In this document: in pieces, positions 13,536 through 19,791 of the stretch
Numbering within the stretch: the stretch's first letter is position 1
How the letters are laid out: each line of letters starts with the position of its first letter
Source of the DNA: a virus
IMG/VR virus record: IMGVR_UViG_3300028800_000199
Location: 1-37,835 of that record
DNA length: 37,835 bases
Strand: one strand, 5' to 3'
The notes under the pieces: model-generated
Seen by the model: only the letters and a program-made list of their open reading frames with translations
Told to the model about the DNA's origin: nothing
Database searches by the model: none
Made by a program: the position numbers and the translations under genes

Positions 13536-13796
13536 CTAAACGCCATCCCCTTTCGCAAGAGCAGCCCGAACGGCTCTTTTGGCGGCTTTGATACCGACAG
13601 GCAGAGCGATGGCGGGATACTGCTTCAGTGAAGGATGGTGGGTGCGCAAACCGTAACGCATTTGCCGCCTGTTTGGGCCAGATGCGACCAAATCGGCGAC
13701 GTGAACGCCATCTAAAAACACCTCGATCCTATCGCGCCAACCTTGCCAACCGCAGTGGTAAGGACTTGTTGTGCCGAAGGTAAGCTTGGAAGCCAT
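13536..13796 (-). CDS. hypothetical protein, 86 aa
   Basis: ATG at 13796. Begins MASKLTFGTTSPYHCGWQGW and has a basic C-terminus (GIKAAKRAVRAALAKG). The N-terminal strand pattern RIEVFLDGVHVADLV is beta-like. Not recognised. One base before the next gene's start. Confidence 0.78.
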   Translation of the reverse strand: MASKLTFGTTSPYHCGWQGWRDRIEVFLDGVHVADLVASGPNRRQMRYGLRTHHPSLKQYPAIALPVGIKAAKRAVRAALAKGDGV

Positions 13797-13805
13797 TGTG
13801 CCCTC

Positions 13806-14099
13806 CTAGCCTTCAAAGCCATGGATGGCGACGCGAAGCGCGCCGAGCAGTTCGGCCGCCGGCGGCGCGCCAGGCTCGCCGGCGAGCGCCGCGCGGCAAC
13901 CTTTGAGCGTCTCATGCACGAAGCTTAGATCACCAGCTTGCGGCTCGGCCGCGACCGCGAGCGCCTCGCGGAAACGATGGCAGGCATCCTTAAGCGCCTG
14001 CCGGGTTTCGAGCGGGCCGCGCAACTTGTTCGGATTGTGCGGCAGGAAGGCGCGGGCGATCAACGCCGCGTCGTCTTCATTGAGGCGAACAACCTTCAT
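13806..14099 (-). CDS. hypothetical protein, 97 aa
   Basis: ATG at 14099 overlaps the stop of the secreted protein gene as ATGA. Helical, with one basic cluster (ETRQALKDACHRFREALAVA). No known domain. Cotranscribed with the secreted-protein gene. Confidence 0.78.
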   Translation of the reverse strand: MKVVRLNEDDAALIARAFLPHNPNKLRGPLETRQALKDACHRFREALAVAAEPQAGDLSFVHETLKGCRAALAGEPGAPPAAELLGALRVAIHGFEG

Positions 14100-14572
14100 T
14101 GCGCGCCTCCGTTATCGGCCGGGGCAGAGCATTGCGCGCGCACCGCCGCGACATCGGCGGCGCGCATATCTTGTTTCAGATCGAGTTGCACGATGTGCCG
14201 GCCGTTATAGAAAGCGTCGCCGGTATCGAGGTTGTAGCAGATCGAACCGCCGCAATTCAGATGCGCGATGACCGCGGTGCGGTCGGCGTTGGTGATTTCG
14301 CCGATCAGCGTGCCGTCGTCGCGATAGCCGCTCAAGCATTGCTTGACGTCGTTCCAGCACGTCGCGACGCGGCGCGCGTGACTATTCGGGCAGGACAGCG
14401 CCGCCATGTAGTATGCCCAACGGTTTGGAAAGCGCAGCACCGGCGCCGTGGTGACGTTCGGCGACGGAACGGCCGGCGCCGGCGACGTCGATGACGGCGC
14501 CGCGTGCGCGCCGGCAACGCCGGCGACCAGAATTATGAGGGCAAGAGTGGCCCTGGCTGCGGGATTTACCAT
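14096..14572 (-). CDS. secreted cysteine-rich protein
   Basis: 158 aa, ATG at 14572 with AGGAGG upstream. Signal peptide MVNPAARATLALIILVAGVA ends at AHA-APS. A Ser/Pro/Ala linker follows, then a domain with six cysteines (SCPN, TCWN, QCLS, NCGG, ICYN, QCSA), enough for three disulfides, which fits the periplasm or outside. The gene stands behind a terminator and a pair of 19-base repeats, so it may be independently expressed as a moron. No family recognised; not an obvious lysis protein. Confidence 0.82.
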   Translation of the reverse strand: MVNPAARATLALIILVAGVAGAHAAPSSTSPAPAVPSPNVTTAPVLRFPNRWAYYMAALSCPNSHARRVATCWNDVKQCLSGYRDDGTLIGEITNADRTAVIAHLNCGGSICYNLDTGDAFYNGRHIVQLDLKQDMRAADVAAVRAQCSAPADNGGAQ

Positions 14573-14635
14573 GTGTGCGGCCCTCCTAAAGCCGACTCGC
14601 CAGGCCCATCGCCCGGCTTAGGGTCCCGTTCGCTC

Positions 14636-14680
14636 TGTCCGGTTTTCCGGTCAAGTCCTTTTGTCCGGTTTCCCGGTCAA
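14636..14680. repeat. two 19-bp direct repeats (candidate operators)
   Basis: TGTCCGGTTTTCCGGTCAA at 14636-14654 and TGTCCGGTTTCCCGGTCAA at 14662-14680, one mismatch, 26 bases apart. Each holds a CCGG-N4-CCGG dyad and reads TTGACCGG on the minus strand. They lie upstream of the secreted-protein gene. No clear -10 box was found, so they look more like regulator sites than promoters. Confidence 0.65.
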
Positions 14681-14699
14681 TTCGCCGCGCGCTAGACGC

Positions 14700-14744
14700 A
14701 AAAAGGCCGCCCGGCCGGCGTTACGACGACCGGGCCGGGCGGCT
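14700..14744 (-). terminator. intrinsic terminator
   Basis: Stem GCCGCCCGGCC (14706-14716) with GGCCGGGCGGC (14733-14743), followed on the minus strand by TTTTT. Ends the lysis block transcript after the gene at 14856. The rest of 14745-14855 shows no gene. Confidence 0.85.
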
Positions 14745-14855
14745 TTAAGTTCAAACAGGGAGGATTATTGAAGGGTACGCGACGCAACCCGACACAACCG
14801 ACGCAACGCCACGCCACATAACGCCACAAAAATGGATTCACCCGGCCGACGCGCC

Positions 14856-15374
14856 CTATGGGACCGCGCGCGCCGGCGGCGCGGCGGCGCGGGCGCGAAC
14901 CTCGCGCAACTCGGCCGCCAGGCGCGCAATGGTGTCGCGCTGTTCCTGGTAGCGCTCGCGCCGGATTTCTTCGACCGCGCCGGCGGTGTCGCCAAGCCGG
15001 TGATCGATATCGACCGCGCGCCGGTCATATTCCTCACGCGGCACGATCTCGCGCTGCAAGGCGGCCACGTTCGCCTGCACCGGCGACAGCGCCAGATAGC
15101 CGACCGTGGTCATTGCCGACGCGAGCACGCCCGCCGCGGAAATCAGCACCATGAAATTCGGCTGCGAGCGCGCCACGACCCGATCGGCGAGCACCGAAAG
15201 CGCGGTGCGCAATTCCGTGCCCAACTGGCCGATCGACGTCTCGAACTTTTGCTCCAGGCCGGAAAAATCCTTTTTAAGGTCCCGCAGCCCTTCCTCGACA
15301 GTGCGGACGCGAACGCCCAGCGCATCCTGCCCCTTAGCTTGCTGCTGCAATGCTCCCCTCCTGCTTTGCGACAT
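14856..15374 (-). CDS. coiled-coil membrane protein (possible spanin or holin-associated)
   Basis: 172 aa. Cytoplasmic-looking helix with TVEEGLRDLKKDFSGLEQKF, one membrane segment (NFMVLISAAGVLASAMTTVG, about 73-95), then a long charged coiled coil (REEYDRRAVDIDHRLGDTAG onward). Resembles phage lysis-block proteins with a central membrane span in rhizobial phages. Start ATG 15374 gives a 41-base overlap with the lipase; a later TTG is possible. Exact function unknown. Confidence 0.75.
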   Translation of the reverse strand: MSQSRRGALQQQAKGQDALGVRVRTVEEGLRDLKKDFSGLEQKFETSIGQLGTELRTALSVLADRVVARSQPNFMVLISAAGVLASAMTTVGYLALSPVQANVAALQREIVPREEYDRRAVDIDHRLGDTAGAVEEIRRERYQEQRDTIARLAAELREVRARAAAPPARAVP

Positions 15375-15978
15375 ACGCGGTCAACGCGGCCTGGTACGCG
15401 GCCATCGGATGACATTCGATGTCGATCGCGCGCGGAACGCCGATGCCGATCGGCGCGCGCGTATCAACAAAAGCAAAGTCGGGCGGAACGTCGAACGGCA
15501 GATCAGGAACCGGATCGTTGCCGTTGCGGTATTGACGGACGGTGACGGCCTTAAGCACGTCGACGAAAGGCTGCATGCCGAAACGCGGCGCGCCGCACGT
15601 CACGATGGCCGCAACAGGCCGGTTGGCGCACGCGTACAGCGCACCAAAGCCGACCGCGAGCGCGCCGCCAAGGCTATGTCCGGTGACATAGAGATTATGG
15701 GCGCCGATCGCGCCGGCGATGACGCCATAGACGCTCTCGACGGCATTCGAAAAACCCTCATGGCAAAGGCCAAGCTGCGGATGTTCGCGCACGTGAACCG
15801 GCGCGCAGCAAAAATCGCGGAACCAATCCTGCGGCGTCTTCGAGCCGCGGAACGCCACGATGATGTCGGCACCGCTCACGACGACGCGCACGCAGGTGCC
15901 GGTCGACGGGATCGGCAGCGACGGCGGCAAGCTGTATGCATCGAGACAGGCCTGCGCCAACTTAAGATCGGTAATCAT
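15334..15978 (-). CDS. class 3 lipase-like hydrolase
   Basis: 214 aa alpha/beta hydrolase. Early strand VVVSGADIIVAFRGSKTPQD with the F-R-G-S oxyanion region, nucleophile elbow VTGHSLGGALA (Ser about 121), acidic NDPVPDLP, and a late His in IDIECHPMAAY give a full Ser-Asp-His triad in Lipase_3 order. No signal peptide. Placed in the lysis block, so it may act on host membrane lipids at release, or on lipids at entry; both are inference. Start ATG 15978. Confidence 0.88.
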   Translation of the reverse strand: MITDLKLAQACLDAYSLPPSLPIPSTGTCVRVVVSGADIIVAFRGSKTPQDWFRDFCCAPVHVREHPQLGLCHEGFSNAVESVYGVIAGAIGAHNLYVTGHSLGGALAVGFGALYACANRPVAAIVTCGAPRFGMQPFVDVLKAVTVRQYRNGNDPVPDLPFDVPPDFAFVDTRAPIGIGVPRAIDIECHPMAAYQAALTAYVAKQEGSIAAAS

Positions 15979-16000
15979 CGGTCCCGCCCCCGGACATCAA

Positions 16001-16041
16001 ATAAAATCCCGGCCCCAAGGACGCCGCCCTGGGGCCGGGAT
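16001..16041 (-). terminator. intrinsic terminator
   Basis: Stem ATCCCGGCCCC (16006-16016) with GGGGCCGGGAT (16031-16041), followed on the minus strand by TTTTATTT. Lies after the stop of the gene at 16061 and before the lipase start. Confidence 0.85.
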
Positions 16042-16060
16042 ACGCGAAGCAACCGGAGTG

Positions 16061-16606
16061 TCAGTCTTCCGGCGGCGACGCCGGCGACACCGCCTGCGTT
16101 GCGTTCGGCGAGTCGACCGAAGCCTGGCCAAGCATGGCCGACGCCTGCGAGGCGAGCGCCGCCAGCGAATTGACCGCGGTCACGGTCGCGACCGCCGTCG
16201 TCACCACGGTGTTGTCGCCGGCAGCGGAGCCGGACGACAGCGCCGTCGAAACCTCGGCGGCATCGTTGACGCCTTGCTCCACGTCCGAAATCAACTTTTG
16301 CAGCGCCGTGTTATTTGGCGCCGCGGTGGCGGCTTCGGCCTTCACCGCACCGATCGAGGCGTTGATCACCGGCAACTTGGTGTTGATCGATTGCAGCAGC
16401 GTCTCGAACTCCGAAATAATGATAGGCAGGCCGGAGCCGGCCTTGGCGAGAATGGAAGCCTCGGCCTGGGCAAGCTGTTTGAGAAAGGCGACCGCCTTCT
16501 GCGCGTCGGCCGAAAGCTTCGCCTCAAGATCGGCGAAGAACGTTTGCAGGCTCGTCGGAGCCGGCGCCGCGGCCGGAACGGACGCGGTCGTGGTCGTATC
16601 AGTCAT
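16061..16606 (-). CDS. Ala/Thr-rich helical protein, 181 aa
   Basis: ATG 16606 with GGGAG eight bases upstream. After a Thr/Ala/Pro-rich N-terminus (MTDTTTTASVPAAAPAPTS) come amphipathic helices (QTFFADLEAKLSADAQKAVA, QLAQAEASILAKAGSGLPII). No signal peptide or membrane span. Its own terminator and good ribosome-binding site suggest strong expression. Looks like a structural or phasin-like helical protein, but no family is recognised. Confidence 0.78.
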   Translation of the reverse strand: MTDTTTTASVPAAAPAPTSLQTFFADLEAKLSADAQKAVAFLKQLAQAEASILAKAGSGLPIIISEFETLLQSINTKLPVINASIGAVKAEAATAAPNNTALQKLISDVEQGVNDAAEVSTALSSGSAAGDNTVVTTAVATVTAVNSLAALASQASAMLGQASVDSPNATQAVSPASPPED

Positions 16607-16643
16607 GCAATTCTCCCGTTTGTTTGAACGCACCTACAAAAGA

Positions 16644-16943
16644 TCAGTGCGGCCCCATGCCGGGCCGCAACCGCATCGCCGCGTCGGCGTTGGCGGAAAG
16701 CCAGCGTTGCGCGGAATTGTTCAGCAATTCGTCGGCCATGCCCTTAAGCAACGCCTCAACGAACGCGGCCGGCGACTGCTCGTGCAAGCCGAGCTTGCCG
16801 GCCAATTCGGGCTCGACCGCCGCGGCGAGCGAAGCCCCAAACGTCAACCACTCGTCCAGAGACAGGCCGGTGACATAAGTGGCCGCGCCGGCGGCGCCGC
16901 CCTTGATGGCGGCGGCGACCAGCGCAAGGAGAAAGGTCTCCAT
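16644..16943 (-). CDS. hypothetical protein with N-terminal membrane segment, 99 aa
   Basis: ATG 16943 (METFLLALVAAAIKGGAAGA) gives a short Ala-rich hydrophobic segment, then an amphipathic C-terminus (DEWLTFGASLAAAVEPELAG, EALLKGMADELLNNS). Could be a holin partner or a small peripheral membrane protein. Lies next to the three-span candidate holin. Confidence 0.72.
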   Translation of the reverse strand: METFLLALVAAAIKGGAAGAATYVTGLSLDEWLTFGASLAAAVEPELAGKLGLHEQSPAAFVEALLKGMADELLNNSAQRWLSANADAAMRLRPGMGPH

Positions 16944-16957
16944 GGCGGCGCGCGGTC

Positions 16958-17299
16958 TTACTGATTGTCGGGGACTTTCACCCCGAGAACCGTGGTGATG
17001 ACCAGCAGCACCTTGAGCACGCGGCTCGTGGTGCTGTTTGGAATAAGCCTGGCGACGCGCTCGCACAGGATGACCAGCGCGATCAGGACGCCGCATGCCG
17101 GCCCGTAAAGCGCGACGATGGTGTCGAGCAAATCCGGCGGCTCGGACGCCGGCGCGCGCATCACGGCCGCAAGCACGAAGCCGGTGAGCGCGACCAGAAT
17201 CATAAGCGAGAGCACCGGCAAGAAGATTATCGGCGCCGGCGCCGAGCGCCTGGGGTATGGCGAGCCAAAGCGGCTCGCCACGAGGGCAAGCTTTTTCAT
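16958..17299 (-). CDS. membrane protein, holin candidate, 113 aa
   Basis: ATG 17299 (MKKLALVASRFGSPYPRR). Two to three hydrophobic segments: IIFLPVLSLMILVALTGFVL, DTIVALYGPACGVLIALVIL, and a weaker VLKVLLVITTVLGV. Small size, charged ends and place between muralytic genes fit a phage holin. Other membrane proteins in the block compete for this role. Confidence 0.7.
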   Translation of the reverse strand: MKKLALVASRFGSPYPRRSAPAPIIFLPVLSLMILVALTGFVLAAVMRAPASEPPDLLDTIVALYGPACGVLIALVILCERVARLIPNSTTSRVLKVLLVITTVLGVKVPDNQ

Positions 17300-17365
17300 T
17301 GCGAGCAACTCCGTTTTATTTGGAAGATTTACCGGCTCCCGGCCGGCGCGGTTAACGGCGGGCCG

Positions 17366-17461
17366 TCAGTGGGAAAAGTCGGTCGTACACGCCCAATAGA
17401 TGCCGAGCGCCACAACGGCCAGGCCGAAACAAACAAACAGGATTAGGGGCCAGTGCGCCAT
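17366..17461 (-). CDS. single-span peptide, 31 aa
   Basis: ATG 17461 (MAHWPLILFVCFGLAVVALG...), one clean membrane helix and a short polar tail, starting 11 bases after the stop of the DUF1906 gene. Fills the otherwise empty stretch 17300-17472. Short, so the call is modest; the hydrophobicity is unusual for a chance frame here. Confidence 0.5.
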   Translation of the reverse strand: MAHWPLILFVCFGLAVVALGIYWACTTDFSH

Positions 17462-17472
17462 GACCGGGCCTA

Positions 17473-18216
17473 TCAGGACCCGATGCCGCGCAGCTTTTTC
17501 ATAAAGCCGCCAAGCCAACCGGACGGCGCGGCCGCGGGCGCCGGATTTGCCGTCGCGACGGTGATCGCCGGCGGAATGACCAGCGGACCGAACGCGGTGC
17601 GGATGGCACGAAAATAGGGCAGCACCAGCCCCGCGATCTGCGCCAGCGTAAAATCCTGGTCGCAGGCGAAATAGATGCACGGCGGTTTCGCCGGCGCCGC
17701 GCCGAATGGCGTGAACGCGCCTACGTCGGCGCCAGCCTGGTCGGAGTCAGCGTCGACGCCGGCGATGCGGCCCTCCGGGCCTTGCGCGATATCGGCGCGC
17801 GCGCGCCATGCCGCATAGCCGGCCCAGCCGTGCGACTGCGCCTCCCAGGACAGATCTGCCAGGCCATGGCCGATGACGGCCGCACAGACCGCGCCAGAGC
17901 CATAGACGCCGACCCGATAGGGCGGCTTGCCGGCGCCGAGATAAAGCGCGCGGTCGCGACAAAATTCGCCGTCGCGCTTGCCATCGGCCGCCGAAATGCC
18001 GCGGCCGCCGACGCCACCGCACCCCTCGTGCACCAAGAGCATTTGCAGCGACGCGCCGGCGATCGCGCGCGCTCGCGTCGGCGTGATGCATTTGCCGCCG
18101 TTGGGAGAAATCGACGACATATAGCCGCCGACGATTTGATAGCCGCCGCGCTTGATGGCCGGCAGTTGCGCAGTGACGTCCTCGGCGACGTCGAGCATCA
18201 TGATGGTGTTGTTCAT
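17473..18216 (-). CDS. DUF1906 glycoside-hydrolase-like lysin, segment order altered
   Basis: 247 aa from ATG 18216 (MNNTIMMLDVAEDVTAQLPA). Family features: QIVGGYMSSISPNGGKCITP, MLLVHEGCGG, SAADGKRDGEFCRDRALYLG, YRVGVYGSGAVC, LADLSWEAQSHGW and GRIAGVDADSDQA. The segment PPCIYFACDQDFTLAQIAGL plus VLPYFRAIRTAFG, which in the family order I know stands between LYLG and YRVGVYG, here lies at residues 178-210 near the C-terminus, followed by a Pro/Ala linker and WLGGFMKKLRGIG. Probably a cell-wall hydrolase (endolysin candidate), but the move may affect the barrel fold. Confidence 0.8.
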   Translation of the reverse strand: MNNTIMMLDVAEDVTAQLPAIKRGGYQIVGGYMSSISPNGGKCITPTRARAIAGASLQMLLVHEGCGGVGGRGISAADGKRDGEFCRDRALYLGAGKPPYRVGVYGSGAVCAAVIGHGLADLSWEAQSHGWAGYAAWRARADIAQGPEGRIAGVDADSDQAGADVGAFTPFGAAPAKPPCIYFACDQDFTLAQIAGLVLPYFRAIRTAFGPLVIPPAITVATANPAPAAAPSGWLGGFMKKLRGIGS

Positions 18217-18464
18217 TGTTCGCTCTCGCTTTTGAGTTTGGACAACCCGTAACGCCACGGTCTGAGCCGCGCCGGGTCGGCGGCCCACTCGTTCATCGCC
18301 CGCGCGAACCGCTCGGCGGTATCCTGCTCGCGCACGCCGTCTTTGAGCGTGCGCAGCAACACCTCGCCGGTCGCCGAGACGACGACCAGGCGCTTGGAAT
18401 TGCGGGCGCAGCGCCGCACCTCAACGGGCAGCGCGAACAAGACACCACCGGGCGGCGGACTCAC
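18213..18464 (-). CDS. hypothetical protein, 83 aa
   Basis: ATG 18464; stop overlaps the DUF1906 start as ATGA. Basic protein with RRCARNSKRLVVVSATGEVL and a helical AERFARAMNEWAADPARLRP. No known domain. Coupled to the lysin. Confidence 0.75.
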   Translation of the reverse strand: MSPPPGGVLFALPVEVRRCARNSKRLVVVSATGEVLLRTLKDGVREQDTAERFARAMNEWAADPARLRPWRYGLSKLKSESEQ

Positions 18465-18814
18465 GACACCACGATCTCCGAAAGATCGTTGTCGTCGCCG
18501 GCGTTGGCGCGCAGCATCACGCCGGTATTAATGGCGCCGAAATATTCCTTGGCGTCATCGGGGCGGCGACCGAAGATGCTCTCCGCCGAAACGTTGCAAT
18601 AATCCTCGGTCGCTGAAACCTCTTTGATCCGCATCGGGATCAGCACCACGTCACCCGCTTTCAGTTCGCGGCCTTTACGATCGTGCATTTTCGTTCCTCG
18701 TGCTTCAGATTGCCGGAAGCCGTCCGGCGCGGGTCGACTGGCGACTACCGCAAACACGGAAAGCCAGGCGGCGGCGACGATCAGTGCCGCGAGCCAAGCC
18801 AATGTCAGCCGCAT
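18461..18814 (-). CDS. hypothetical protein with optional membrane leader
   Basis: 117 aa from ATG 18814 (MRLTLAWLAALIVAAAWLSV..., one clear membrane segment). A second in-frame start at ATG 18688 (MHDRKGRELKAGDVVLIPMR) has a very good ribosome-binding site, GAGGAA six bases upstream, and gives a 75-aa soluble form. The common part contains VSATEDYCNVSAESIFG and NTGVMLRANAGDDNDLSE, a small beta domain that I recall in phages. Either start, or both, may be used. Stop overlaps the next ATG. Confidence 0.7.
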   Translation of the reverse strand: MRLTLAWLAALIVAAAWLSVFAVVASRPAPDGFRQSEARGTKMHDRKGRELKAGDVVLIPMRIKEVSATEDYCNVSAESIFGRRPDDAKEYFGAINTGVMLRANAGDDNDLSEIVVS

Positions 18815-18840
18815 GACCAAAAAATCCCCGGTTCACGCCG

Positions 18841-18882
18841 GCGGCCGCGCTCTTAAGCTGGACCGGGAAAGAGCGCGGCCGC
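18841..18882. terminator. strong hairpin, possible terminator
   Basis: Perfect 14-bp stem GCGGCCGCGCTCTT (18841-18854) with AAGAGCGCGGCCGC (18869-18882). On the minus strand a run of six T lies 17 bases further (18824-18819), too far for a textbook terminator. It stands between RlpA and the next gene. Confidence 0.5.
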
Positions 18883-18926
18883 GCGACGATCAGCGCCCCA
18901 AACGCGGCGCGACAAACGCGGAGTTT

Positions 18927-19331
18927 TCAGCGGCGCCGGCGGCGCCGGCGATGCCGAACACGATGAGACGGCGCTGCCCCCTGGCCTTGCTCCACGACCC
19001 GCAGCGCGATGCGCGCCAGGCCGTTGCTGCCGATCGCCCGGCAGGCACCGAGCGACAGATCGATGACGCGGCCGCGCGCGACCAGGCGGTGTGCCGGGCC
19101 GCGATCATTGACGCGCACGTCGACGGCGCGGCCGTTGTCCAGATTGAGAACGCGAATGAGCGAGCCGAGCGGAGCGAACCAATAAGCCGCCGTCAACCGC
19201 GACGGATTATAATTTTCGCCGGTTGCGGTGCGCGTCTGGCCGTGTTCGCGGCCATAGCACGACGCAGTATCGGCGCCGGCGCCGGCGCACAACAAACATA
19301 GCAATGCCGTGGCGAGAATCGCGGCCCGCAT
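18927..19331 (-). CDS. RlpA-like secreted lytic transglycosylase
   Basis: 134 aa, ATG 19331 with GAGG upstream. Signal peptide MRAAILATALLCLLCAGAGA, then a double-psi beta-barrel: ASCYGREHGQTRTATGENYN, LTAAYWFAPLGSLIRVLNL, VDVRVNDRGPAHRLVARGRV, IDLSLGACRAIGSNGLARIA. The catalytic Asp of N-D-R-G-P and the Glu of T-A-T-G-E are kept. Function: cutting peptidoglycan from the periplasm. The C-terminus ends in an Arg-rich tail of about ten residues, not usual for the family and possibly the result of a late frameshift. Confidence 0.88.
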   Translation of the reverse strand: MRAAILATALLCLLCAGAGADTASCYGREHGQTRTATGENYNPSRLTAAYWFAPLGSLIRVLNLDNGRAVDVRVNDRGPAHRLVARGRVIDLSLGACRAIGSNGLARIALRVVEQGQGAAPSHRVRHRRRRRRR

Positions 19332-19384
19332 TTTTAGAACCTCTGTTGTCGTAAACGGCGGCGCGCTTTCACCGCGCCGGAAAA

Positions 19385-19723
19385 TCAAAGCGGCTGTTTT
19401 ACGTCGATGAAGCCGACCCATTGCGTGGACAGAACGCCGGTCGACGTCGTCACCCGAAGCTGGTCGCGATAACGGCCGGGCGACAGCTTTGCGGAATCGC
19501 CCTCCGACACCGTGATCAGAATGAGGCCGTTTGCCGCGTCGGTGACCGCGATGCCGCCGCCGATCGAATAATCGAGCACCACGGACCGATCGAGCGTGGC
19601 GAGCTTCCACTCGATGGCGGCGCCGGTAAGCCCGATCGGCGTGCCGTCCTGGTCAAACAGACTGCCGGCGATCTGAAACTCGTCGCCGGCATAGAAACTG
19701 ACAAGCGGATGCAGTGCGGCCAT
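19385..19723 (-). CDS. tail-associated beta-sandwich-like protein, 112 aa
   Basis: ATG 19723 (MAALHPLVSFYAGDEFQIAG). Contains SLFDQDGTPIGLTGAAIEWK and GLILITVSEGDSAKLSPGRY, a pattern of phage tail accessory proteins with an Ig-like fold. Last gene of the tail-fibre group. No enzyme motif. Assignment by pattern and place. Confidence 0.72.
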   Translation of the reverse strand: MAALHPLVSFYAGDEFQIAGSLFDQDGTPIGLTGAAIEWKLATLDRSVVLDYSIGGGIAVTDAANGLILITVSEGDSAKLSPGRYRDQLRVTTSTGVLSTQWVGFIDVKQPL

Positions 19724-19791
19724 TTCGCGACACTTTCCTTTTTTGGTTATGAGGCGCCGGTTAGAACCGTGCCGCCCAAGAGCTTTGCCGC

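Noticed and set aside
14765-15037. Minus-strand frame of 90 codons
   Set aside because: Out-of-frame reading of the coiled-coil gene, Arg-rich and without start signals.
18890-19108. Separate gene in the alternative RlpA frame
   Set aside because: Overlaps RlpA in the domain region with Arg/Ser-rich composition; only its last 25 residues look natural, noted as a possible frameshift.
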